Positions 8,415 to 16,644 of a DNA stretch of 64,000 nt are shown here, piece after piece. The stretch is taken from the NCBI GenBank assembly GCA_020638575.1, contig JACKIH010000003.1, positions 1-64,000 of the forward strand, written 5' to 3'. The translations under genes were made by a program, and so were the position numbers. How positions within the stretch are numbered: the stretch's first letter is position 1; every line of letters starts with the position of its first letter. The notes under the pieces are model-generated. The model had not been told where the DNA came from, did not search any database, and saw only the letters and a list, made by a program, of their open reading frames with translations. Source of the stretch: Rhodospirillaceae bacterium (GTDB taxonomy: Bacteria; Pseudomonadota; Alphaproteobacteria; DSM-16000; Inquilinaceae).

Positions 8415-9239
8415 ATGAAAAAGCTGATCACCGGTATTTGCGTCGCCGCGGCGCTCTCGCTCAGCGGCCAGGCGGCCCTCGCCGACGTGCTCGACGACAT
8501 CGCCGAGCGCGGCGTGCTCCGCGTTGGCGTGAAGGCGGACTATCCGCCCTACGGCTACCTGGACGAGGCCGGCAACATCGTCGGTATCGAACCGGCGCTG
8601 GCCCAGGATGTGGCGGACCTCTTGGGGGTGGAGCTGGAGCTGATCCCCGTGGTGTCGTCCAACCGCATGCAGTTCCTGGAGCAGGGCCGCGTCGACCTGA
8701 TGATCGCCACCATGACCGATCGCAACGACCGGCGCGAAGTGGTGCAGATCGTCGACCCCAACTACTACTCCTCGGGCACCAATATTTTGGCGCCGATCGA
8801 AGCCGGCCTGACCGAGTGGGAGCAGCTCGACGGCCTGCCGGTCTGCGGCATCCAGGGGGCCTTCTACAACCGCAAGACCGAAGAGGAATTCGGCGCGGAG
8901 ATCGTTGCCTTCACCGGCACCGCCGAAGCGCTGGCCGCCCTGCAGCAGGGCACCTGCGTGGCCTTCGTCTACGACGACAGCTTCCTCATCTCGCGCTTGA
9001 GCGAGCCGGAATGGGCGGACTACGAGATGCCGCTTGAGACCATCGACGATGCCCCGTGGGGCCTGGCCGTCGGCCTCGGCGAGGACCGGTTTGCCAACCT
9101 GATGTCCGGCATGATCGTCAACTGGCACCTCTCCGGCCGCATCCTGGAGCTGGAGACGGAGTACGGCGTAGACAACACCCCCTTCGCCGAACGCATGCAC
9201 CAGCTCTTCCTCGACATCAATCCGTCCATCGAACGGTGA
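8415..9239 (+). CDS. Polar amino acid ABC transporter substrate-binding protein
   Basis: The 274-residue protein is a family-3 periplasmic binding protein. A signal peptide spans residues 1-23 (KKLITG, hydrophobic core, cleavage after ALA). The mature part opens with RGVLRVGVKADYPPYGYLDEAG and contains GRVDLMIATMTDR, as in glutamine/arginine/glutamate binders. The ATG at 8415 is set by a GGGAGG ribosome-binding site 6 bp upstream. It is followed by two permease genes and an ATPase gene, so the system is complete. Exact ligand unknown. Confidence 0.92.
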   Translation: MKKLITGICVAAALSLSGQAALADVLDDIAERGVLRVGVKADYPPYGYLDEAGNIVGIEPALAQDVADLLGVELELIPVVSSNRMQFLEQGRVDLMIATMTDRNDRREVVQIVDPNYYSSGTNILAPIEAGLTEWEQLDGLPVCGIQGAFYNRKTEEEFGAEIVAFTGTAEALAALQQGTCVAFVYDDSFLISRLSEPEWADYEMPLETIDDAPWGLAVGLGEDRFANLMSGMIVNWHLSGRILELETEYGVDNTPFAERMHQLFLDINPSIER

Positions 9240-9320
9240 TGCCAAGCGGAGCGGCGCGCGGAGCTTCGGCCCTGCCGCCGCTTCGGCACACCGTCTCTCC
9301 TTCGGCCTTGGGGTCCCCCG

Positions 9321-9340
9321 GCCGCGCCAGTCGCGGCTTT
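9321..9340 (+). terminator. Hairpin between binding-protein and permease genes
   Basis: A 6-bp perfect stem (9321-9326 with 9332-9337, GCCGCG/CGCGGC) and CTTT follow the binding-protein gene within a 159-bp gap. In transporter operons such hairpins often reduce downstream transcription or protect the upstream message so the binding protein is made in excess. The stem is short and the T tract is weak. Confidence 0.35.
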
Positions 9341-9398
9341 CCAGCCGGGCTGCAAATGATCTAGCGTCGTCGGCTATTGTGCACTGCGGGAACGCCGC

Positions 9399-10163
9399 AT
9401 GGATGGCATCGAAGCCTGGTTCCTCGACCTCTACCATACGACCGGCATCAACCTGACGATCGTCTACGATGCCTTCGACCGCGAGCGTTTCCTGCGGGGG
9501 CTGCTCAACACCGTCGTCCTGTCGGTGATCTGCCTGGTCTTCTCCGTCATCATCGGCATCCTCGGCGCCTGGCTGCTGGGCGCGCGCCAGGCGATCCCCA
9601 GGCGCTTCGTGCAGGCGTATGTGCAGTTCTTCCGCAATACGCCGCCCCTGGTGCAGATGTACTTCTTCTTCTTCGCCCTCGGCCCGCTGTTCATGACGAC
9701 GGTGGAGCGCCAGGTCGGGCAAATGGTGTTCGTTTCTGAGACGCCGTTGCTCACCAGCTTCCACTGGGCGGTGATTTCCCTGTCCTTCTTTGCCGGGGCC
9801 TTCAACGTGGAGATCTTCCGCTCCGGCATCGAGGCGGTGCCGCGCTCCACCATCGAAGCGGCGGAAGCGCTGGGCATGTCGCGCTGGCAGATCTATCTCG
9901 ACGTGATCCTGCCGCTGGCTTTCCGCATCTGCCTGCCGGCGCTCAACAACAACCTTGTCAATTTGGTAAAGACGACGACGCTGGCCTACGCCATCGCGGT
10001 GCCGGAGCTGCTCTACATGTCCAACCAGATCTGGTCGGACTCGGTGAACGTGCCGGAGATGATGACGGTGTTGCTGTTCGTCTATGTCGGCCTGGTGGCC
10101 ATCCTGGTGTTCGCCATGCAGCGCTGGGAGCGCGCCATGAAGCTGCCGGGGTTCGGCACATGA
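9399..10163 (+). CDS. Amino acid ABC transporter permease (first)
   Basis: The 254-residue inner-membrane protein belongs to the HisM/GlnP family. About five membrane spans are visible, starting near residue 33 (GLLNTVVLSVICLVF). FRNTPPLVQMYF is the usual cytoplasmic loop of this family, and the EAA motif, which contacts the ATPase, is EAAEALGMSRWQIYLDVILP around residues 152-171. It overlaps the next permease gene (ATGA), suggesting coupled synthesis of a heterodimeric channel. Confidence 0.92.
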   Translation: MDGIEAWFLDLYHTTGINLTIVYDAFDRERFLRGLLNTVVLSVICLVFSVIIGILGAWLLGARQAIPRRFVQAYVQFFRNTPPLVQMYFFFFALGPLFMTTVERQVGQMVFVSETPLLTSFHWAVISLSFFAGAFNVEIFRSGIEAVPRSTIEAAEALGMSRWQIYLDVILPLAFRICLPALNNNLVNLVKTTTLAYAIAVPELLYMSNQIWSDSVNVPEMMTVLLFVYVGLVAILVFAMQRWERAMKLPGFGT

Positions 10164-11050
10164 GCGCCCGCCGGCGCATGCGGCTGGACAATGCGGGCAC
10201 CGACCTGCCGGTGCTGCTGCCGGGGGCGGAGCGGCTGGCCGACCGGGCGCGCCGCGACCGGCTGGTGGGGACGATGCCGCGCCTGCACTGGACCCATGGC
10301 GCCGTCCTGGCCGGGTTGATCGTGCTGTGGGCCGGCATGGCCGAAGCGCAGACGGGGGCCGCCGAGCCGGGCGTGTTCGACGCGCTCTTCCGCTGGATGC
10401 CGCTGCTGCTGGAAGGCTTCGGCTTCAACATCCTGATCAGCTTCATGTCCATGGCCATCGGCACGGCCGTCGGGGTGGCTTTGGGGCTGGGACAGATCTC
10501 GCTGCTCGCCCCCGTGCGCGGGTCGAGCTGGCTGGTCACCCAGTTCTTCCGCAACGCGCCCTGGCTGGTGCTGCTGTTCTTCGTGATGTTCATGATGCCG
10601 TTCGAATTCGTGGTGTTCGGCACCGTCATTCCGTTCCCGGACTGGATCAAGGCCACCATCGGGCTCGCCCTGCCGGTGATGGCGAACGTGTCGGAAATCG
10701 TCCGCGGGGCGGTGATGTCCGTGCCGTCCGGCCAGTGGGAATCGTCGGAAAGCCTGGCGTTCAACCGCCGCCAGACGCTGTTCATGATCATCCTGCCCCA
10801 GTGCATCAAGCGGATGATCCCGCCCTGGATGAACCTCTACGCCATCCTCACCATGGCCACGGTGCTGGCTTCCATCGTCGGCGTGTCGGAGATGATGACG
10901 CTGACCCGCCGGGCGCTGGCGGCCGAGCAGAACGCGTTTACCCTGCTGGTGCCGTTCTACGGCTTCGTGCTGCTGTGCTTCTTCGCCTACTGCTACCCGA
11001 TCGCGCGCTTCACGCTCTATCTGGAGCGCCGCTACCACGTCATCACCTGA
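10160..11050 (+). CDS. Amino acid ABC transporter permease (second)
   Basis: The 296-residue protein is the partner permease. The family core starts near residue 75 (LEGFGFNILISFMSMAIG), followed by QFFRNAPWLVLLFFVMFMMPF and an EAA-like stretch near SVPSGQWESSESLAFNRRQTLF. The N-terminal ~70 residues add an extra hydrophobic segment (GAVLAGLIVLWAGMAEA). An internal ATG at 10274 could be the real start, but the ATG at 10160 overlaps the previous gene and is preferred. Confidence 0.88.
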   Translation: MSARRRMRLDNAGTDLPVLLPGAERLADRARRDRLVGTMPRLHWTHGAVLAGLIVLWAGMAEAQTGAAEPGVFDALFRWMPLLLEGFGFNILISFMSMAIGTAVGVALGLGQISLLAPVRGSSWLVTQFFRNAPWLVLLFFVMFMMPFEFVVFGTVIPFPDWIKATIGLALPVMANVSEIVRGAVMSVPSGQWESSESLAFNRRQTLFMIILPQCIKRMIPPWMNLYAILTMATVLASIVGVSEMMTLTRRALAAEQNAFTLLVPFYGFVLLCFFAYCYPIARFTLYLERRYHVIT

Positions 11051-11072
11051 CGACGGCCGAGGGGAAACCGCC

Positions 11073-11864
11073 ATGGCCCAGCCGGTTCTTGCCAAGGAGA
11101 CGGTCGACCAGCCGGAGGCCGCCTGGACCCCGGACCGGCCGATCGTGGAGATCACCGACGTGCACAAGGCGTTCGGCCCGGTGGAGGTGCTGAAGGGCGT
11201 GAGCCTGGACGTGATGAAGGGCGACGTGGTGTGCATCATCGGCCCGTCGGGCTCCGGCAAATCCACGCTGCTGCGCTGCATCAACGCGCTGGTGGACATC
11301 CAGAAGGGCTCGATCCGGGTGGAAGGCCAGGAGGTGCATGTGCCCAAGCTGGACAAGCTGGCGCTGCGCAAGAAGGTCGGCATGGTCTTCCAGCAGTACA
11401 ACCTGTTCCCCCACAAGACCGCACTCGACAACGTGATGATGGCGCCGCTGAAGGTGCTGAAGCAGGACCGCAGGGACGTGGAGGGCCGGGCGCGCGAGCT
11501 GCTCGCCAAGGTGCGCCTGACGGGCAAGGAGGCGAGCTATCCGGGCGAGCTGTCGGGCGGCCAACAGCAGCGCGTGGCGATCGCCCGCTCGCTCGCCATG
11601 GGGCCGGACGTGATGCTGTTCGACGAGGTGACGGCGGCGCTGGACCCGGAAACGGTGAAGGAGGTGCTGGTCACCATTCGCCAGCTCGCCGAGGAGGGCA
11701 TGACCTGCATGCTGGTGACCCACGAGATGGGCTTCGCACGGGAAATCGCCGACCACATCTATTTCACCGACCATGGCCGGATTGTCGAACACGGGCCGCC
11801 GGCGGAGTTCTTCCAGAACGCCCAGGACCCGCGCACGAAAGAGTTCCTCAGTCAGATTCTTTAG
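11073..11864 (+). CDS. Amino acid ABC transporter ATP-binding protein
   Basis: The 263-residue ATPase powers the importer. Walker A is GPSGSGKST near residue 56, the Q loop is GMVFQQYNLFPHKT, the signature is LSGGQQQR, Walker B is VMLFDEV and the switch histidine is in LVTHEMGFA. It resembles GlnQ/HisP-type ATPases but has about 25 extra N-terminal residues. It starts 22 bp after the second permease and ends the operon. Confidence 0.95.
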   Translation: MAQPVLAKETVDQPEAAWTPDRPIVEITDVHKAFGPVEVLKGVSLDVMKGDVVCIIGPSGSGKSTLLRCINALVDIQKGSIRVEGQEVHVPKLDKLALRKKVGMVFQQYNLFPHKTALDNVMMAPLKVLKQDRRDVEGRARELLAKVRLTGKEASYPGELSGGQQQRVAIARSLAMGPDVMLFDEVTAALDPETVKEVLVTIRQLAEEGMTCMLVTHEMGFAREIADHIYFTDHGRIVEHGPPAEFFQNAQDPRTKEFLSQIL

Positions 11865-11872
11865 GCATTGTG

Positions 11873-11900
11873 CGGCCGGTTGACGCCCCGGCCGGCTTGT
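11873..11900 (+). terminator. Possible terminator after amino acid ABC operon
   Basis: CGGCCGG (11873-11879) pairs with CCGGCCG (11888-11894) across an 8-nt loop, and GCTTGTTT follows, nine bases after the ATPase stop codon. The stem is all GC but the T run is interrupted. Confidence 0.45.
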
Positions 11901-12341
11901 TTGGTGGGACGCCCGGCAGCGGAAAGCTGCCATTGCCGGCGGAGCGCACGGTTCCTGCACGCCAGCCACGCCCGCCGGTTGGGGTCGGCCCAGCCAAATC
12001 CCATCGCGCTCTCGATATCTGTTATTGCGAGAATTGATCCGCCCTGATGGCCCGCGAGGCGATTCCATCGGGCCGGATCATGTTTCAGCGGCGTATGGCG
12101 TCATTCTGAGCAGACCATATGCCATTTTCCGCGTAGTCCGAGAACATTTTCGCTGCGACAATTTTTATGTGGTCGTCAATTGACGATTTGCCGATGGAAT
12201 GGGGTAAGAGAGTCCTGCTAAACTTGAGTGCATTTCTGTCTCGCCGTTGATGAACGAAGATCCTTCATCGGCTCTTGGATATCCGTCGTTTCCGCTATGG
12301 CAGAACACCCTGCAGGCGGCGACAGTTTGGGTAGCGGTGCT
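11901..12341. other. Intergenic region with falling GC content
   Basis: No gene is supported between the ATPase gene and the diguanylate cyclase. From about 12080 the sequence becomes markedly AT-richer, and this continues into the next gene to about 12840. In-frame GTG (12228) and ATG (12297) codons could extend the cyclase upstream, but neither has a ribosome-binding site. Confidence 0.6.
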
Positions 12342-13922
12342 ATGATTCGCCGAGCTGTAGTAGTTCTTTGGAAGTACGTACTGTTGGCGGTCGCCATTAT
12401 GATCGGATTGACGCGCTATTTTGATTGGCAATTCCAGCAAATGTTAGAAGAAGTGATGCTCGAAGAGCGCATCTTCGTAAATCTCTCTGCGGAAGTTCTA
12501 TCAAATATTCTTGATCATGCCATTGTAGACGTCTGTGTGATGGCAAGGCAAAATGAGTTGGACGAATTTATTAATTACCAGGACCAAGATGCTCTTGAAG
12601 AGGCTGCTGATGAATATATTGAAATTATGCAGAACTCTCACAGTTATAGTCAAATTAGGTTCATTGACGAAAGCGGCATGGAGCAGGCCCGCGTCGATCG
12701 TACAAGCGACGGACTGCAAATTGTGGGAGACGATGACCTGCAAGACAAAGGGTCGAGATACTATTTTCAGCAGGCCATTAATCTGCCGTTGGGGAGCGTA
12801 TATATCTCTCCACTCGATTTGAATATTGAGGACAGTGGCATCGAGGTGCCGGATCAGCCGACGATCCGGGTGGCAACGCCGGTAGGGGATGATACCGGGC
12901 AGCCGCGCGGGATCGTCGTGATCAACATCGATGCCGCGCCGATCCTGGAGAGAATCACCAGGGCCAGTGCCCTGGCGCCGGGCGACCCGATGCTGTTCAA
13001 CACCGATGGCTATTGGCTGTTGAGCCCGAACCCCGGCCAGCAATGGGGCTTCATGTTCCCCGACCGGGCCGACCAGCGGATGGGCGTGCAGTTCCCGGAG
13101 ATCTGGCAGGGCATGTCCGACCGGGTGGCCGGGCGCGTCGAAACGGACGATGGCGTGGTCACCTTCCGCCGCTTCAGCCCGCTGTCTGAGGTCCATCGTT
13201 GCAACGAAGAGCACGCGTTGACCCGGCCAGCCCTGATGCAGGCCGACTACGAGTGGATCGTGGCATCGTGGCTGTCCCCCCGCCTCATCAATGCCGTCAA
13301 GCATGAGGTACTTCTCGCCCAGCTTTATATCGCGCTGCCCCTGCTGGTGTCGCTGCTGGGCACGATGCGGTTGGCCGAGCTGTTCATCCAGGAGCGGCGG
13401 GCCCACCACGCCGATCTACGGGCCATGGCGCGCCGGGATGGCCTGACACGCCTGCCCAATCGCGTGGCCTTTGAGGAAAGCGTCGCCCAGGAAGCCAGCA
13501 GATGCCGAAGGAGCGGCAGGAAGTTCGCGGTCCTCTATATCGACCTGGACGGGTTCAAAGGCATCAACGACACCTTCGGCCACAAGGCGGGCGACTCGGT
13601 GCTGCAGGGTGTCGCCGCGGCCCTGACATCGCGCATCCGGCAAGTGGATACGGCGGCCCGGCTTGGCGGCGACGAATTCGTGGTGCTGCTGGCCGATGTG
13701 GGCGACGCGGAGTCCGCCCTGGCCGTGGCCAACGACCTGTGCGCGCGCATTGCAGAGGTGTCCTACGAGGGGCGGTGCATCGGCGGCAGCATCGGTGCTG
13801 CCATCTGGCCGGACGACGCAGACCTTGAGCACCTTCTGCAGCGCGCCGACGATGCCATGTACCGGGCCAAGCAGGCGGGCAAGAACCGCGTCTATCGGGC
13901 AACTCCGGTCGCAGCCGAGTAG
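12342..13922 (+). CDS. Membrane diguanylate cyclase with periplasmic sensor domain
   Basis: The 526-residue protein should make cyclic di-GMP. A first membrane helix spans residues 8-25, a long periplasmic sensor (probably double Cache-type) follows to about 325, then a second helix (LYIALPLLVSLLGTM) and a GGDEF domain. GGDEF is intact at 442-446 and the product-inhibition motif RxxD is at 433-436. It is paralogous to the cyclase at 14459; shared segments include YISPLDLNIE and WGFMFPDRAD. The first ~165 codons are AT-rich and the rest GC-rich. The start is chosen so that the first helix is N-terminal; its ribosome-binding site is poor. Confidence 0.9.
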   Translation: MIRRAVVVLWKYVLLAVAIMIGLTRYFDWQFQQMLEEVMLEERIFVNLSAEVLSNILDHAIVDVCVMARQNELDEFINYQDQDALEEAADEYIEIMQNSHSYSQIRFIDESGMEQARVDRTSDGLQIVGDDDLQDKGSRYYFQQAINLPLGSVYISPLDLNIEDSGIEVPDQPTIRVATPVGDDTGQPRGIVVINIDAAPILERITRASALAPGDPMLFNTDGYWLLSPNPGQQWGFMFPDRADQRMGVQFPEIWQGMSDRVAGRVETDDGVVTFRRFSPLSEVHRCNEEHALTRPALMQADYEWIVASWLSPRLINAVKHEVLLAQLYIALPLLVSLLGTMRLAELFIQERRAHHADLRAMARRDGLTRLPNRVAFEESVAQEASRCRRSGRKFAVLYIDLDGFKGINDTFGHKAGDSVLQGVAAALTSRIRQVDTAARLGGDEFVVLLADVGDAESALAVANDLCARIAEVSYEGRCIGGSIGAAIWPDDADLEHLLQRADDAMYRAKQAGKNRVYRATPVAAE

Positions 13923-14123
13923 GCCGGCCGATCGTCGCCGGCGGGCGCCTTGGTGCCGGCCCGTCAGTGGTCGCGGCCGCACGGACGATGCGCGGAAGCC
14001 CGATGGTCGGCAGCCAAGGGTTTGCGCAGTGGCCAAATCCCTTGAACCCGCTGCGGCCGCGTGGCAGGTTCCGCGTCCTTGGCGGACGCCGCACGGTTCC
14101 CCGTGCCCCAGACCCCGCCCGGC

Positions 14124-14198
14124 GCTGCCGTAGCTCAGTGGTAGAGCACCCCCTTGGTAAGGGGGAGGTCCAGAGTTCAAGTCTCTGCGGCAGCACCA
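14124..14198 (+). tRNA. tRNA-Thr (GGT)
   Basis: The 75-nt sequence folds as a cloverleaf with acceptor stem GCTGCCG/CGGCAGC, D arm TAGCTCAGTGGTAGAGCA, an anticodon stem of five C-G pairs closing loop TTGGTAA (anticodon GGT, Thr), T arm with GTTCAAGTC and an encoded CCA end. It lies between the two diguanylate cyclase genes. Confidence 0.97.
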
Positions 14199-14332
14199 GC
14201 ACCCGCGTGGAAACCATCCTCCGCCAGGCTGCATCGGCCGCCGCCGCCGGCACGGTTACAGCGAGTTGGCGCGATGCGCGCCGCCCGACGACCGCCGCTG
14301 CCCATCGGGCCGGCGCCCGTCCGGCCGGTCGC

Positions 14333-14347
14333 TTAAGCCGATCTTAA
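14333..14347. promoter_or_regulatory. Inverted repeat TTAAG-N5-CTTAA
   Basis: A perfect 5-bp inverted repeat with a 5-bp spacer lies about 110 bp upstream of the second cyclase gene in otherwise GC-rich DNA. It could be a regulator site, but it may be chance and no regulator is assigned. Confidence 0.25.
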
Positions 14348-14458
14348 TGGCATGGCGAGCAATATTAGATCCCCGCGGCGGGCGAGGCGACGATACCCTC
14401 GACGTGCGCGTGGCCCTTGGGCTAGCCGCGCAACCGCGGACTGCGGCTGGTTTTCGAC

Positions 14459-16045
14459 ATGCACACCATCACGCCCTTGCGGACCTTTTGGTCGCTCTTC
14501 TTGCTGGTCGCGGTGCTGACCGGCGGGGCAGTGGCCTTTTACATCGATCTCACTATGCGGGAGTTCATCCGCAGGACGATCGCCGACGAACGCGTGACGG
14601 TAACGCTGGAGGCGTCGGTACTCTCCCGCAGTCTCAACCGCGTTGCCGCCAACGTCTGCGCGCTGTCTGAGCAGAACGAGCTGCGCAGCTATCTGGATGG
14701 GGGCACGCCGGGATCGCTCGACGCGATCGCCTGGGAGTATCTGGCATTGGCCCGGAATTCCGGCGACTACGGCCAGATCCGCTACATCGACGAGACCGGC
14801 CAGGAAATCGTGCGGGTCGATTCCAGCGGGCGAACCGCCCACGTCGTTCCCGCCGAAGACCTGCAGAACAAGAGCGGCCGCTATTACGTCGCGGAGGTCC
14901 TGAGCCGGGGGCGCAACGAAATCTACATCTCACCCATCGATCTCAACATCGAGGGCGACGCGGTGGAGGTGCCGTACCGGCCCATGCTGCGCATCGGCAC
15001 GCCGGTGTTCGATGGGGCGGGACGCCGCCGCGGCTTCGTCATGATCAACATGCCGGCTGCCAACATGCTCAACCGGGTGGTGAGCTACGGCGCCCTGTCC
15101 ATCGGGCGGACGATGATGCTCAACGACGAGGGCTACTGGCTGATCCATCCCGACCCGCGCCATGCCTGGGGCTTCATGTTCCCCGATCGCGCGGACGACC
15201 GCATGCCTGTTCTCTATCCCCTGGAATGGGCGGAAATGGGACAGGCCCGCGCCGGCACGTTTCGCACGGACACCGGCCTCTACACCTTCCAGCACATCCG
15301 TCCCTTCACGGAAGTCGGCCATTGCATCGACTTCGGCGCCGACGACGAGGAGGCGAATGGCCTCGAAGACTATGAATGGATCCTCGCCTCCTACGTGCCG
15401 GAAAGCGAACTTACGGCCCATCTGCGCGGGCTCATCTACCGCACCGTCGCGGTGGCCGTGCCCTTTGTCGTGCTGATGGGCACGATCATCCGGGTGGTTG
15501 TGGCGGTGGTGGCGCAGCGCCGGCGCTACCGGGCAGACCTGGAGTCGTTGGCTCGCTATGACGCCCTGACCGGGCTGGCGAACCGCGCCACCTTCGAGGA
15601 TCGGCTGGTCACCGAGTTCGACCGCGCCAGCCGTTACGAGAAGAAGTTCGGGCTGCTCTACATCGACCTCGACGGGTTCAAGGGGATTAACGACACGCTT
15701 GGCCACGATGCCGGCGACGACGTGTTGAGGGCGGTGGCGGGTCTGCTGAAGCGCCGGGTACGGGCGGCCGATACGCCGGGGCGCCTGGGTGGCGACGAGT
15801 TCGCCGTGCTGCTGACCGAGGTGCCCGGCCGCGACGCCTGCCGGGAGGTGGCCGCCGAAATCTGCAAGCAGGTGTCGGAGCTTGACTTCCAGGGCCACAC
15901 GGTTGGCGCCAGCATTGGTGTGGCTGTATGGCCGGACGATGCCGCCACACCGACGGAAGCGATGCGGCGCGCCGACCAGGCGATGTACCTCGCCAAGAAG
16001 TCGGGCAAGAACCAGGTGCGCACGGTCGACGAGCTGACGGCGTAG
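14459..16045 (+). CDS. Membrane diguanylate cyclase with periplasmic sensor domain (paralogue)
   Basis: The 528-residue protein has the same plan as the cyclase at 12342: membrane helix at residues 8-27, periplasmic sensor to about 320, second helix (TVAVAVPFVVLMGTIIRVV), and a GGDEF domain with GGDEF at 444-448 and RxxD at 435-438. The periplasmic domains clearly align (QIRYIDETG, YISPIDLNIEG, WGFMFPDRADDRM), so the pair arose by duplication. Unlike its neighbour, this gene is uniformly GC-rich. Confidence 0.92.
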   Translation: MHTITPLRTFWSLFLLVAVLTGGAVAFYIDLTMREFIRRTIADERVTVTLEASVLSRSLNRVAANVCALSEQNELRSYLDGGTPGSLDAIAWEYLALARNSGDYGQIRYIDETGQEIVRVDSSGRTAHVVPAEDLQNKSGRYYVAEVLSRGRNEIYISPIDLNIEGDAVEVPYRPMLRIGTPVFDGAGRRRGFVMINMPAANMLNRVVSYGALSIGRTMMLNDEGYWLIHPDPRHAWGFMFPDRADDRMPVLYPLEWAEMGQARAGTFRTDTGLYTFQHIRPFTEVGHCIDFGADDEEANGLEDYEWILASYVPESELTAHLRGLIYRTVAVAVPFVVLMGTIIRVVVAVVAQRRRYRADLESLARYDALTGLANRATFEDRLVTEFDRASRYEKKFGLLYIDLDGFKGINDTLGHDAGDDVLRAVAGLLKRRVRAADTPGRLGGDEFAVLLTEVPGRDACREVAAEICKQVSELDFQGHTVGASIGVAVWPDDAATPTEAMRRADQAMYLAKKSGKNQVRTVDELTA

Positions 16046-16062
16046 GGACGGCCACCGGTCAA

Positions 16063-16091
16063 TCGACGTGCCGGTCCGGATGTCTCTAGGA
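16063..16091 (+). promoter_or_regulatory. Candidate promoter for small membrane protein
   Basis: TCGACG at 16063-16068, a 17-bp spacer and CTAGGA at 16086-16091 lie about 65 bp before the ATG at 16157. The layout matches other candidate promoters in this window. Confidence 0.4.
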
Positions 16092-16156
16092 TGCGGGGAT
16101 CAAAGGATCCTTCGGGGGCAACCCGATGGCCGTGCTCGGGCGAGGGAGGAGTAGCG

Positions 16157-16429
16157 ATGCTGCAGATTGGCATCACGATCGCGGTGGTGATCTGGTTTGC
16201 CGTCACGGCCCAGAGGCGGGGCAAGAACACGGTGCTGTGGGCGATCGTCGGTGCGGTCAGCTACTACGTGCCGTCTGCGGTTTTCGGGCGGTTCATCTTT
16301 CCGGCCCTGATCGGCCCGGTCGACCTCGATAATCTGGGCGGCTACCTCATCCTCGGCGTCGCCCTTGCCATCGCCTTCGGCCTGGCGTGCTGCCTGGTTG
16401 CCCGGGCTGTCCTGCTGAAAGTGGCGTAG
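16157..16429 (+). CDS. Small membrane protein, unknown function
   Basis: The 90-residue protein has three hydrophobic segments: MLQIGITIAVVIWFAVTA, LWAIVGAVSYYVPSAVFG with FIFPALIG, and a C-terminal GYLILGVALAIAFGLACC. Between the first two lies the positively charged AQRRGKN, expected to be cytoplasmic. The ATG at 16157 is decided by a GGGAGGAG ribosome-binding site 8 bp upstream. I do not recognise a family. It stands alone between the cyclase and the LacI-type regulator. Confidence 0.7.
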   Translation: MLQIGITIAVVIWFAVTAQRRGKNTVLWAIVGAVSYYVPSAVFGRFIFPALIGPVDLDNLGGYLILGVALAIAFGLACCLVARAVLLKVA

Positions 16430-16448
16430 TGGGAACAAAGTGGCGTAG
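16418..16448. repeat. 12-bp direct repeat at the end of the small membrane protein gene
   Basis: AAAGTGGCGTAG occurs at 16418-16429, where it includes the stop codon, and again at 16437-16448. It looks like a small duplication event. Confidence 0.5.
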
Positions 16449-16585
16449 CGGCAAAACCGCAGCACGGCTGCCGCGGCGGTGCATGGCACCGCCCGGTTGC
16501 GACCGGCCGTCTCGATCCAAGGCGACCCCTCCGCCCGGACGCGCCCTGCGGCAAATCGCAAAAGATTCACACAGACGTCACGCGA

Positions 16586-16601
16586 ATGAGAACGTTTTCA
16601 T
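16586..16601. promoter_or_regulatory. Candidate LacI-family operator
   Basis: A 16-bp near-palindrome, ATGAGAACGTTTTCAT, is symmetric in seven of eight base pairs and has the central CG and AACGTT core typical of LacI/GalR/PurR operators. It lies 44 bp upstream of the LacI-type gene, so autoregulation and control of the downstream importer operon are likely. Confidence 0.7.
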
Positions 16602-16644
16602 GTTTTAGTGGGGTGGCGAGGGGGCAGGGGAGGACCGAGGCGGT

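Noticed and set aside
14199..14458. Possible small gene between tRNA-Thr and the second cyclase
   Set aside because: Short open frames there are Arg/Pro-rich with no ribosome-binding site and overlap the tRNA in part.
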